A DNA stretch of 64,000 nucleotides, taken from the NCBI RefSeq assembly GCF_000478605.2, contig NZ_ASHX02000001.1:6153001-6217000 (forward strand), in the 5' to 3' direction. The stretch is from Streptomyces thermolilacinus SPC6 (GTDB lineage Bacteria > Actinomycetota > Actinomycetes > Streptomycetales > Streptomycetaceae). Position 1 is the stretch's first letter. Each line of letters opens with the position of its first letter. The notes beneath the pieces were generated by a model. The model searched no databases and had not been told where the DNA came from. It saw only the letters and a program-made list of their open reading frames with translations. Below, one piece after another: positions 15,480-23,577 of this stretch. The position numbers were made by a program, and so were the translations under genes.

Positions 15480-16724
15480 TCACGTCTCCACGCTGGGCCG
15501 CGACGGTTCGCTGCCCGAGCCGCGCAGCCGGGCGGCGAGCGCCGCGAGGCGGGGGTAGCGCTCGTTGACCTCCGCCGCGTGCCGGTCCAGCTCCTGCGTA
15601 AGCCGCTCGGTCCGCTTGTCCACGTCCAGCTCGTCCAGAATCCGGTCGACCTCGCTGAGCAGCGCCCCGTGCAGCTGCCACTGCCGGGGATGCTCCTGTA
15701 CGTCCTCCAGCAGCAGGTCCGCCACCCGGTCGCGGACGGCGCGGCCTTCGGCCAGGGCCCGCGTGAGCTGCTCCTCCGCCTCCTCGGCGTTCGCCGACAC
15801 CTGGGTGGTGATCAGCCGGGCGAAACTCTCCACCGCGTGCGCCATGTGCCCGACCAGCTCGCGCAGCAGCACCGCCACGTCCGCCGGGAACAGCGTCTCG
15901 TCGGTGCGGTGCTTGGCCAGGTCCGTCAGCGTCCGGGACAGCACGCGCAGCACGACCGCGCAGATCTCCAGGGTGTCCAGGCCGGTCCGCAGCACGATCC
16001 TGGCCAGCAGACCGTCCCGGACGCGCGGATTGAGCCGCAGCGACTCCTCCGCCTGCCGCAGCGACGCGTCCACCTCCACGATCGCGTGGTCCAGGCGCCG
16101 CGCCTCGTGCAGCCGGGCCGCCGCGTGCGCCACCGGCACATGGCCCAGGCCCGCGATGTCGTCGCCCATGGCCCGCAGTATCCGGCCCATGTCCTTGGCC
16201 ATGCCCTCGATCGACGCCCCGGCGGGCTGCACCCACACGGGCGGCGCGAGCAGCAGGTTGAACAGCAGCCCGACCCCGGCCCCGATCAGCGTCTCCAGGA
16301 TCCGGTGCCAGGCGGCGGAGCCGACCTGCGTCACGCCGAGCACCAGCATGGCGCTGATCGCCACCTCGGGAACGAACTCGCTGACCCGCACCAGATGGCC
16401 CACGATCAGCGCCGCGAAGATGGTCAGCCCGAGACTCCACCAGGTCAGGCCGACCAGAGAGCTGAACCCGATCGCCACCACCACCCCGGCGATCACCGAG
16501 TTGACGCGGCGGATGCCGGTCGTGAGCGTCGCGTACAGCGTCACCTGCACCACCAGCAGCGCCGTCAGAGGCGCGGTGAGCGGCGCGGGCTGCGCGGGCA
16601 GCACCATCAGCGCGACCACGTAACTGATGACGGCGGCCACGGTGGACCGCAGCGTCTGCGCGGCGACCGGTTCCCTCGTCCGGCGCACCAGTTTGAACAC
16701 GGGGGCTGTCGTTACTTCAGGCAT
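15480..16724 (-). CDS. Aromatic acid exporter / FUSC-like membrane protein
   Basis: A 414-residue protein with about six membrane segments in the first 180 residues (for example VAAVISYVVALMVL, VIAGVVVAIGFSSLVGL and LTIFAALIVGHLV), then LIGAGVGLLFNLLLAPPVWVQP, followed by a 230-residue cytoplasmic helical domain. This plan matches the aromatic acid exporter (DUF939/FUSC) family. Some members export aromatic acids or act in envelope stress, but the substrate is not known here. Start ATG at 16724; divergent from the next SDR. Confidence 0.8.
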   Translation of the reverse strand: MPEVTTAPVFKLVRRTREPVAAQTLRSTVAAVISYVVALMVLPAQPAPLTAPLTALLVVQVTLYATLTTGIRRVNSVIAGVVVAIGFSSLVGLTWWSLGLTIFAALIVGHLVRVSEFVPEVAISAMLVLGVTQVGSAAWHRILETLIGAGVGLLFNLLLAPPVWVQPAGASIEGMAKDMGRILRAMGDDIAGLGHVPVAHAAARLHEARRLDHAIVEVDASLRQAEESLRLNPRVRDGLLARIVLRTGLDTLEICAVVLRVLSRTLTDLAKHRTDETLFPADVAVLLRELVGHMAHAVESFARLITTQVSANAEEAEEQLTRALAEGRAVRDRVADLLLEDVQEHPRQWQLHGALLSEVDRILDELDVDKRTERLTQELDRHAAEVNERYPRLAALAARLRGSGSEPSRPSVET

Positions 16725-16822
16725 CCGGTTCCCCTGCCCTCTCGTGTCGCGCTCACAACAGGCAACCTGCCGGCCGGTCCGCCCGGAGTTTGCCGCCCGC
16801 CGGGCGTGGTACCGGCGGACCC

Positions 16823-17620
16823 ATGAACCAAGGAACCCCCGTCGCCGTCGTGACCGGCTCCGACTCCGGCATCGGCCGCGCCACCGCCGTCAAGCTCGCC
16901 CGGCAGGGCATGGACATCGGCATCACCTGGCACACCGACAAGGCCGGCGCCGAGCGCACCGCCGACGAGGTGCGGTCGTACGGCCGCCGCGCCGCCGTCG
17001 CCCGGATGGACCTGACCGAACTGCCGGACGCCGCCCGGGTCGTGGACGACCTGGCGGACGAACTCGGCAGGATCGACGTCCTGGTGAACAACGCGGGCAC
17101 CGGCACCGCCACACCCTTCCTCGACCTGTCGTACGAGACCGTGCGCGACGTCCTGGACGTGGACCTCGTCGGGCCCTTCCTGTGCTCCCAGTACGCCGCC
17201 CGCCGCATGATCGAGCAGGGCGGACCCGGACGCATCGTCAACGTCACGTCGGTGCACGAGCACCAGCCCCGCGTGGGCGCCGCCCCGTACTGCGCCGCCA
17301 AGGGCGGGCTCGGGCTGCTCACCCAGACGATGGCGCTGGAGCTCGCCGAGCACGGCATCACCGTCAACGCGGTCGCGCCCGGCGAGATCGCCACGCCCAT
17401 GACGGGCCAGGAGGACCGGGACGTCGGCGAGGAGCGCCGTCCGGGGGTCCCGCTGGGCAGGCCGGGCGACGCCCGCGAGGTCGCGGCCGTGATCGCGTTC
17501 CTGGCGAGCGACGACGCGTCGTACGTCACGGGCGCGTCCTGGGCGGTGGACGGCGGCATGCTCCGGATGGGCCCGATGGCCGGCTCCCACCTGGAGAGCG
17601 ACGCCTGGCGCCGCCCCTGA
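16823..17620 (+). CDS. Short-chain dehydrogenase/reductase, 3-oxoacyl-ACP-reductase-like
   Basis: A 265-residue classical SDR: VVTGSDSGIGRATA cofactor loop, NNAGTG, IVNVTSVHEHQPRVGAAPYCAAK with the Ser-Tyr-Lys triad, and the C-terminal SYVTGASWAVDGGMLRMGPM that is typical of tetrameric FabG-like reductases. The ATG at 16823 gives the usual N-terminus; a weak purine stretch precedes it. Substrate unknown. It ends in a strong hairpin shared with the convergent catalase gene. Confidence 0.87.
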   Translation: MNQGTPVAVVTGSDSGIGRATAVKLARQGMDIGITWHTDKAGAERTADEVRSYGRRAAVARMDLTELPDAARVVDDLADELGRIDVLVNNAGTGTATPFLDLSYETVRDVLDVDLVGPFLCSQYAARRMIEQGGPGRIVNVTSVHEHQPRVGAAPYCAAKGGLGLLTQTMALELAEHGITVNAVAPGEIATPMTGQEDRDVGEERRPGVPLGRPGDAREVAAVIAFLASDDASYVTGASWAVDGGMLRMGPMAGSHLESDAWRRP

Positions 17621-17698
17621 GAGCCCCGCGCCAGCACCCGAACGGCCCGGCGCGGACACCCGGGACACAGGCACCCGGGCGGCCCGCGTCGGCACTCG

Positions 17699-17747
17699 GC
17701 GGCCCGTGGCGGGTCCGGCACGACGGACCGGACCCGCCACGGGCCGC
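17699..17747. terminator. Bidirectional terminator hairpin
   Basis: A perfect 20-base stem (17699-17718 with 17728-17747) and a 9-base loop lie between the convergent SDR and catalase genes, 6 bases from the catalase stop. It should end both transcripts. Confidence 0.85.
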
Positions 17748-17753
17748 ACCGCC

Positions 17754-19385
17754 TCAGCGGGAGACGACGAACCGCTCGTTCGGCACGCAGTGCGTCATCG
17801 TCAGCCCGGTCACGTCCCGCGGCGGGTTCTCGCCCAGGTTCGCGAGCCGCTTGCGGTCCTCGTCGGTGAGGGTCTGGTCCGGCAGCGGCTCGAGCCCCGC
17901 CACGTCGCCCGGCGTGATGCCGATGCCCTCGCCGACCCGCACCCCCAGGTCGTTGTCCACCAGCAGGAAGTGCCAGACCATCCGCTCCTGCACGGGCCGG
18001 TCACACTGCCCGAGCATGGTGACCAGGTTGCGCACCAGGTCGTCGCGCTCCCACTGCTCCATCAGCTGGTAGCGCTGACCGGCCTGGAGGTAGTCGTTGG
18101 TGCGGGGGATGCGCTTGCGGGTGAGGCGGCCCCGGATCTCCGGTCCCTGCTCGTCGTGCGTCGGGTACTCGGCCTCGCGCAGACCGCCCATGAGGGACGG
18201 CTCGTAGTTGATGCTCGGGTCCTCCCCGGCGCCGTCGACGTGGTACGTCATCTGGCCGTCGCGCTGGTTGGTGCGCACGTCGGCGTTCTTCGCCTGGTTG
18301 ACCGGCAGCTGGAGGTAGTTCGGGCCGACCCGGTAGCGCTGTGTGTCGCTGTACGAGAAGGTCCGGCCGACCAGCATCTTGTCGTCGGAGAAGTCCAGGC
18401 CGTCCACGAGCACACCGGTGCCGAACGAGATCTGCTCGTTCTCCGCGAAGAAGTTCTCCGGCATCCGGTTCAGCACCATCCGCCCCACCGGCTTCGGCGG
18501 GAAGTCCTGCTCCGGCCAGGTCTTCGTGTCGTCCAGCGGGTCGAAGTCCAGCTCGGGGTGGTCGTCGTCCGACATCATCTGGACGAGCAGCTCCCACTCG
18601 GGATGGTCGCCGCGCGCGACCGCCTCGTACAGGTCCTTCGTGGCGTGCCCGAGGCCCTGCGCCTGCATGTTCGCGGCGTCCTCCTCGGTCATGCTGCGCA
18701 CGCCCTGCTTGGGCATCCAGTGGTACTTGACGAGCACCGTCTCGCCCTCGGCGTTCACCCACTTGTACGTGTTGACGCCGAAGCCCTGCATATGGCGGTA
18801 GTCCGACGGGATGCCGCGCGGGCTGAACAGGTTGACGAGCATGTGCATGCTCTCCGGGGTCCTCGCCATGAAGTCGAAGATCCGGCGGGGCTGCTGCTCG
18901 AAGGTGACCGGGTCCGGCTTGAGCGCGTGGATCACGTCCGGGAACTTGATCGCGTCCCGGATGAAGAACACGCCCAGGTTGTTGCCGACCAGGTCCCAGT
19001 TGCCGTCCTCGGTGTAGAACTTCACGGCGAAGCCGCGCGGGTCGCGGGCCGACTCCGAGGAGTCCCGTCCGCCGATCACCGTGGAGAACCGCACGGCCAG
19101 GTCGGTGCGCTTGCCGCGCTCCTGGAACAGCTTCGCCCGCGTGAACCGGCTGATCGGCTCGTCGCCCCACGAGCCGTACGCCTCGAAGAACCCGTACGCG
19201 GTGACGCCGCGGGCGTGGACGACGCGTTCGGGGATGCGCTCCCGGTCGAAGTGGCTGATCTTCTCCAGGAACTGGTAGTTCTCCAGCGTCGCGGGGCCGC
19301 GGGCGCCGACCGTGCGCTGGTTCTGGTTGTCGTAGACCGGGTGGCCCTGGCGGTTGGTGAGCACCTTCCGGCTGTCGTCCGTCAC
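17754..19385 (-). CDS. Monofunctional haem catalase
   Basis: A 543-residue small-to-medium-subunit catalase, which splits hydrogen peroxide to water and oxygen in the cytoplasm. The essential distal histidine is in RVVHARG (H57), the distal asparagine pair is in VGNNLGVFFIRD (135-136), and the proximal tyrosine lies in GRTFSYSDTQRYRVGPNYLQ. N-terminal TNRQGHPVYDNQNQRTVGARGP is typical. I chose the GTG at 19385, with GAGAGGAG ten bases before it. A large palindrome lies 29-62 bases upstream and is the obvious candidate operator. Streptomycete catalases of this class are known to be under the Fur-family repressor CatR; a link here is inference. Confidence 0.95.
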   Translation of the reverse strand: MTDDSRKVLTNRQGHPVYDNQNQRTVGARGPATLENYQFLEKISHFDRERIPERVVHARGVTAYGFFEAYGSWGDEPISRFTRAKLFQERGKRTDLAVRFSTVIGGRDSSESARDPRGFAVKFYTEDGNWDLVGNNLGVFFIRDAIKFPDVIHALKPDPVTFEQQPRRIFDFMARTPESMHMLVNLFSPRGIPSDYRHMQGFGVNTYKWVNAEGETVLVKYHWMPKQGVRSMTEEDAANMQAQGLGHATKDLYEAVARGDHPEWELLVQMMSDDDHPELDFDPLDDTKTWPEQDFPPKPVGRMVLNRMPENFFAENEQISFGTGVLVDGLDFSDDKMLVGRTFSYSDTQRYRVGPNYLQLPVNQAKNADVRTNQRDGQMTYHVDGAGEDPSINYEPSLMGGLREAEYPTHDEQGPEIRGRLTRKRIPRTNDYLQAGQRYQLMEQWERDDLVRNLVTMLGQCDRPVQERMVWHFLLVDNDLGVRVGEGIGITPGDVAGLEPLPDQTLTDEDRKRLANLGENPPRDVTGLTMTHCVPNERFVVSR

Positions 19386-19413
19386 GATGTCCGGCTCCTC
19401 TCAGGCTGCGGGG

Positions 19414-19447
19414 CTGCGACATACCGGATTAGTCCGAGATGTCGCAG
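19414..19447 (-). promoter_or_regulatory. Nested palindrome upstream of catalase, candidate operator
   Basis: CTGCGACAT (19414-19422) is the exact reverse complement of 19439-19447, and inside it CGGA (19425-19428) mirrors TCCG (19433-19436) around TTAG. The 34-base element is centred about 45 bases before the catalase GTG, where a promoter and a repressor site would be expected. A peroxide-sensing Fur-family repressor is the leading candidate. Confidence 0.6.
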
Positions 19448-19469
19448 TACCCCCGTTACCCGTCCGGAG

Positions 19470-19565
19470 GGCACCCGTAACCGAACGACCGCGGCGGACC
19501 CGGTGCCCGTGGCCGAACGGCCCCGGCGGACCCGGTGCCCGTGGCCGAACGGCCCCGGCGGATCC
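19470..19565. repeat. 32-base tandem repeat, three copies
   Basis: Copies at 19470-19501 (diverged), 19502-19533 and 19534-19565 (differing at one base). Each contains GGCCGAACGG or a variant and ends with GGCGGACCC or GGCGGATCC. The tract lies between the catalase promoter and the end of the metallophosphoesterase gene. Confidence 0.85.
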
Positions 19566-19619
19566 ACCCACCCCGGCCGTCCGCCCCAGCACACGCGCAG
19601 CCCCGGCGGCCCGCCAACG

Positions 19620-20396
19620 TCAGCGGGCCCCCGCCCGCTGCACCCCGCTGCCGACCAGTGACGTCGGGCGCTCGTGCACCGGCAGGTGGTACACGGCGAA
19701 GGCCCGCCCCAGCACCGGCTGGGCCACATTGCGGACCCGGACCCCGCCGCCGGTCATCCCGTGCTCGCTGCCCAGGTGCGCGTGGCCGTGCACGGCCAGG
19801 TCGGCGCCCGCCTCGTCCACGGCCTCGGCCAGCAAGTAGCTGCCGAGGAACGGGTAGATCTCCAGCGGCTCCCCGGCCAGCGTGTCCGGCACGGGCGAGT
19901 AGTGCGTCAGCGCGATCCGCACCGCGCAGTCCGCCTCCTGGAGCATCCGCAGCGACCCGGCCAGCTCCTCCGCGCACCGCCGCGTGTACCGGATGAACGA
20001 CTTCATCTCCGGCTCGCCGAACTCGCCCCCGCTGCGCCCGGCGAACCCGCCGCCGAAGCCCTTCGTCCCGGCGATCCCGACCCGCGTACCGCCGACCCGC
20101 AGCACCGTGCCCCGGCCCTCAAGGACGGTGACGCCGACCTCCTCCAACACGGCCGTGACCTCGTCCTGGAGGTCGCTCTGGTAGTCGTGGTTGCCCAGCA
20201 CGGCCACGACCGGCACCGGCAGCCCGGCCACCTCGCGGGCCACCACGCGGGCCTCCTCGACCGTGCCGTGCCGGGTCAGGTCCCCGGCGAGCAGCAGCAG
20301 GTCCGCACAGTCGCCCAGCGTGTCGAACGCCGGCCGCAGAGCGCCGGCGCTCTCGGGGGACAGGTGGATGTCGCCGACGGCGGCTACCCGGATCAT
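19620..20396 (-). CDS. Calcineurin-like metallophosphoesterase
   Basis: A 258-residue two-metal phosphoesterase with all the family motifs in order: VGDIH near the N-terminus, LAGDLTRHG, LGNHDYQ, LTHYSPV and VHGHAH. It hydrolyses phosphoesters of unknown identity. It is the last gene of a three-gene overlapping operon with a nucleotidyltransferase and a BON-like protein; the ATG at 20396 overlaps the BON-like stop as ATGA. Confidence 0.87.
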   Translation of the reverse strand: MIRVAAVGDIHLSPESAGALRPAFDTLGDCADLLLLAGDLTRHGTVEEARVVAREVAGLPVPVVAVLGNHDYQSDLQDEVTAVLEEVGVTVLEGRGTVLRVGGTRVGIAGTKGFGGGFAGRSGGEFGEPEMKSFIRYTRRCAEELAGSLRMLQEADCAVRIALTHYSPVPDTLAGEPLEIYPFLGSYLLAEAVDEAGADLAVHGHAHLGSEHGMTGGGVRVRNVAQPVLGRAFAVYHLPVHERPTSLVGSGVQRAGAR

Positions 20397-20647
20397 GAAA
20401 GCTCCTCTGGGTGCGTCGGGGCGTCGGAGCCGGCCACCACGAGGTCCTCGTGGAGCGGCAGGCCGGCCAGTTCCTCCCGGGCGATGCGCAGGACCTCGCT
20501 GCGGCAGGCGGCGCTGGAGACCGTCCCGTACAGCATGACGCTGCCGCCGCGCTCCTCGATGCGCACGCCCAGTTCGGCGATGTCGTCGCTCGCCAGCCGG
20601 TCCCGCAGATGCGCGATGCGGTACTCGGCCATGTCGGCGCCGCTCAT
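20393..20647 (-). CDS. Small BON-like domain protein
   Basis: An 84-residue protein. EYRIAHLRDRLASDDIAELG followed by GGSVMLYGTVSSAACRSEVL resembles a single BON domain, a small alpha-beta fold, without a signal peptide. Start ATG at 20647 overlaps the nucleotidyltransferase stop, and its own stop overlaps the metallophosphoesterase start, so the three proteins are probably made in equal amounts. Role unknown. Confidence 0.65.
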   Translation of the reverse strand: MSGADMAEYRIAHLRDRLASDDIAELGVRIEERGGSVMLYGTVSSAACRSEVLRIAREELAGLPLHEDLVVAGSDAPTHPEELS

Positions 20648-21291
20648 GGGGTCGCCTCCTTCGGCTCGATGACGTTCAGGCGCTCCAGGAGGAACAGGAA
20701 AGCCTCCGGCATGGGAGAACCCTCGCTCTCCTTGCGCAGCAGGTCCCAGTCGATCCGCTCCCGCAGCACACGGGCGATCGGGAGGACCGCGCCGAAGTCG
20801 CAGTGGTGCTCGGAGAACGCCGCCAGCTGGCTGCCCATGAGGTCCGTCGGCGCCAGGACCGGCATGTGCACGGAGTCCACCGGCAGGATCTGCGCCCGCG
20901 CCAGCATCTCCTCCGTGACCGGGTGCCGGGCCAGCTCGAAGATGAGGTCGATCTCCTCGCCCCGGCAGGTGGCCTTGATCAGCCAGTCCTCGGGGGGCTT
21001 GCGGACCCGGATGCCCGCGCTCTGGAGCGCCTCGGTGACGGCGTCCTCGTCCTCGCGCAGCACGGCGAAGTCGGTGTCGTGCTGGAGGCTGGCCGGCACG
21101 CCGTGCGCGTACGCGGCGACGCTGCCCGCCAGGGCGAACCGGTGCCCGCCGGCCTTCAGGATGCCGGCCACCTGTTTGGTGGCCTCCAGGATGGCCTGTG
21201 TGCGGTCCGGCGGCAGCGCCGGGCCGCCCGACACCTCGCCGGGCGCCGGGGCCACGGCGAGGTACGCGGCCTCGTCAACCTGGTTCTTCAC
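20644..21291 (-). CDS. Nucleotidyltransferase-fold protein (pol-beta/MNT type)
   Basis: A 215-residue protein. FALAGSVAAYAHGVPASLQ followed by HDTDFAVL gives the GS...DxD pattern of minimal nucleotidyltransferases, and GEEIDLIFEL supplies the third acidic residue. Similar proteins can add nucleotides to proteins or RNA, including as toxins, but no antitoxin-like partner is adjacent. I chose the GTG at 21291 because AAGGGGG lies 8 bases before it; an ATG at 21309 would overlap that ribosome-binding sequence. It is the first gene of the three-gene operon. Confidence 0.7.
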   Translation of the reverse strand: MKNQVDEAAYLAVAPAPGEVSGGPALPPDRTQAILEATKQVAGILKAGGHRFALAGSVAAYAHGVPASLQHDTDFAVLREDEDAVTEALQSAGIRVRKPPEDWLIKATCRGEEIDLIFELARHPVTEEMLARAQILPVDSVHMPVLAPTDLMGSQLAAFSEHHCDFGAVLPIARVLRERIDWDLLRKESEGSPMPEAFLFLLERLNVIEPKEATP

Positions 21292-21391
21292 GGTCTCGGC
21301 CCCCTTCATCGTCACTGGAGGGCGACCGGGTACCCCGACGGCACACGCTTTATCCTGCCCGTGGCCGATCACCTACGGACAGGGGACCCGC

Positions 21392-21886
21392 ATGACCGGT
21401 GCGGAGTACGGGCACCGGGCGGAGGGCGCGGTGGTGTGCCACCCGGTGGGGGTCGGCCTGGGGGGCCGCCGGGAGACGGTGGACGACGACTGGGGCGGCG
21501 AGACGGCCGTGATCAGGCTGGACGCGGAGAGGTTCGGCCCGGAGGCGCTGTACGGGCTGGCCGACTTCTCCCATCTGGAGGTCGTCTTCCACTTCGACCG
21601 GGTCGCCCCGGACGCCGTCCATACCGGCGCCCGCCGCCCGCGCGGCAACCCGGACTGGCCGCGCGTCGGCATCTTCGCCCAGCGCGGCAGGAACCGGCCC
21701 AACCGGCTGGGAGTCTCCCGCTGCCGCGTCCTCGGCGTCGAGGGGCTCGACCTGCGCGTCCAGGGACTGGACGCCGTCGACGGCACGCCGGTGCTCGACA
21801 TCGCGCCGTACATGGACGAGTTCGGGCCGCGCGGGGAGACCACGCAGCCCCAGTGGTCGGCCGAGCTGATGCGCGCCTACTGCTGA
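21392..21886 (+). CDS. tsaA: TrmO/TsaA-like tRNA methyltransferase (UPF0066)
   Basis: A 164-residue protein of the TsaA/TrmO family, whose studied members methylate the N6-threonylcarbamoyladenosine at tRNA position 37 with S-adenosylmethionine. The motifs are HLEVVFHFDRV, RPRGNPDWPRVGIFAQRG and RPNRLGVSRCRV, with LDIAPYMDEF near the C-terminus. Length matches the single-domain form. AGGGGAC precedes the ATG at 21392. Divergent from the nucleotidyltransferase operon. Confidence 0.85.
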   Translation: MTGAEYGHRAEGAVVCHPVGVGLGGRRETVDDDWGGETAVIRLDAERFGPEALYGLADFSHLEVVFHFDRVAPDAVHTGARRPRGNPDWPRVGIFAQRGRNRPNRLGVSRCRVLGVEGLDLRVQGLDAVDGTPVLDIAPYMDEFGPRGETTQPQWSAELMRAYC

Positions 21887-21916
21887 CGCCCGCCCCCCCG
21901 CGCACCGAAGGTGCCC

Positions 21917-22780
21917 TCAGGGGGAGCGGTGCGCGCGGTCCGCCGCCGACTCGGGGCCGGGCGGGGCCGCGGCCGCCGGGTCCAGCACCCGGGTGAGGAA
22001 GTCGCGCGTACGGGCCTCCCGGGGCGCGCCCACCACCTGCTCGGCGGGGCCCTCCTCCACGACCAGCCCGTCGTCCATGAACACGACCCGGTCGGCGACC
22101 TCCCGCGCGAAGCTCATCTCGTGCGTGACCACCATCATCGTCATGCCGTCCCGCGCCAGCCCCCGCATCACCGCCAGCACGTCACCGACCAGCTCCGGGT
22201 CGAGCGCCGATGTGGGCTCGTCGAACAGCATGACCTCCGGGTCCATCGCCAGCGCCCGCGCGATGGCCACCCGCTGCTGCTGCCCGCCCGACAGCTTCGA
22301 CGGGTACGCGCCGGCCTTCTCCAGCAGCCCGACCCGCTCCAGGTTCTCCCGCGCGACCCGCGCCGCCGCCGCCCGGTCGCGGCCCAGCACCCGCCGCTGC
22401 GGCAGTGTCAGGTTCTCCTCCACCGTCACATGCGGGAACAGGTTGAACTGCTGGAAGACCATGCCGATCCGGCGGCGCACCGCGTCGATGTCCACGTCCA
22501 GGCCCGTGACCTCCGTACCGCCCACGAAGACCTGACCCGCCGTCGGCTCCTCCAGCAGGTTCACACACCGCAGCAGCGTCGACTTGCCCGACCCGGAAGG
22601 GCCGATGACGCACACGACCTCGCCCCGCGCCACGTCCAGGTCGATGCCCCGCAGCACCTCGTGCGCCCCGAAGGCCTTGCGCAGACCCCGGATCTCGATC
22701 TCCGGACGCCCGTCCGGCACCTCCCCGCGCGCGCCCGGGGCGCCGCCCCTGACACCCTTGGCCTTGCCGTCCATGGTCAT
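21917..22780 (-). CDS. Polar amino-acid ABC transporter, ATP-binding protein
   Basis: A 287-residue ABC ATPase with GPSGSGKST (Walker A), KLSGGQQQRVAIARALA (signature), MLFDEPTSALDPE (Walker B) and VVTHEMSFA (switch histidine), all of the glutamine/glutamate transporter (GlnQ-like) subfamily. It drives uptake by the permease and binding protein encoded just upstream. The ATG at 22780 overlaps the permease stop as ATGA. N- and C-terminal tails of about 25 residues are low complexity. Confidence 0.93.
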   Translation of the reverse strand: MTMDGKAKGVRGGAPGARGEVPDGRPEIEIRGLRKAFGAHEVLRGIDLDVARGEVVCVIGPSGSGKSTLLRCVNLLEEPTAGQVFVGGTEVTGLDVDIDAVRRRIGMVFQQFNLFPHVTVEENLTLPQRRVLGRDRAAAARVARENLERVGLLEKAGAYPSKLSGGQQQRVAIARALAMDPEVMLFDEPTSALDPELVGDVLAVMRGLARDGMTMMVVTHEMSFAREVADRVVFMDDGLVVEEGPAEQVVGAPREARTRDFLTRVLDPAAAAPPGPESAADRAHRSP

Positions 22781-23577
22781 CCGGCCTTCCCGGTACGGGC
22801 TTCGAGGCGCCGCACCACGAATCCCAGCGGAACCGTCACCAGCAGGTAGCACAGCCCGGCGACGAGGATCGGTGTCGAGTTGGCGGTCTGGCTGGCCAGG
22901 TCCCGGCCGAACTTGGTCAGCTCCCGCTCGTTCAGCGTGACCCCGAGGAACAGCACCAGCGACGAGTCCTTGAACAGCAGCACCAGCTCGTTGGTCAGCG
23001 GCGGGATCACGATCCGGAACGCCTGCGGGATGACCACCGACACCATCGCCCGCGCGTGCGAGAACCCCAGCGACCGCGCCGCCTCCATCTGCCCCTTCGG
23101 CACCGCCTGGATGCCCGCCCGGATCGTCTCCGCCATGTACGCGGCGGCGACGAGACCCAGGCCGAGCGCCACCTTTCCGTACGTACCGCCGGGGATCTCC
23201 GTGCCGGGGAAGGCCAGCGGTACCGCGACGCCCACGAAGATGAAGATCAGCAGCGCGGGCAGGCCCCGGAAGAACTCGATGTACACCCCGGCGACCCACC
23301 GGTACGGCGCGACCGACGACAGCCGCATGAGCGCGACCACCAGCCCCAGCACCAGCCCGAAGACGAATCCGGACACGGTGTAGACGACCGTGTTGCGCAG
23401 CGCCGTCGTGATGATCTCCGGGAACAGCTCCTCGGCGAGGGCCCGCTGCGCGAACTGGTTGCGCAGCCGCTCCCAGTCGGCCACGACGGCGACCGCGACG
23501 ACGGCGGCGACGAACACCGCGTACTGGACGCCCTGGGAGAGCCGCCGGCGCTGGCGCCTGGTCAGCCGGGAGGTCAC
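22777..23577 (-). CDS. Polar amino-acid ABC transporter, permease
   Basis: A 266-residue HisM/GlnP-type permease with five or so membrane segments. TALRNTVVYTVSGFVFGLVL starts the transmembrane domain and the EAA loop reads EAARSLGFSHARAMVSVVIP. GTG start at 23577 overlaps the binding-protein stop as GTGA, so the order binding protein, permease, ATPase is translationally coupled. Confidence 0.92.
   Translation of the reverse strand: MTSRLTRRQRRRLSQGVQYAVFVAAVVAVAVVADWERLRNQFAQRALAEELFPEIITTALRNTVVYTVSGFVFGLVLGLVVALMRLSSVAPYRWVAGVYIEFFRGLPALLIFIFVGVAVPLAFPGTEIPGGTYGKVALGLGLVAAAYMAETIRAGIQAVPKGQMEAARSLGFSHARAMVSVVIPQAFRIVIPPLTNELVLLFKDSSLVLFLGVTLNERELTKFGRDLASQTANSTPILVAGLCYLLVTVPLGFVVRRLEARTGKAG

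Noticed and set aside
19470..19565. CRISPR-like direct repeats
   Set aside because: The units are adjacent with no spacers between them and no cas genes are nearby; it is a simple tandem repeat.
20644..21291. Nucleotidyltransferase as part of a toxin-antitoxin module
   Set aside because: The downstream genes are a BON-like protein and a phosphoesterase, with no HEPN or DNA-binding antitoxin partner; possible but not supported.
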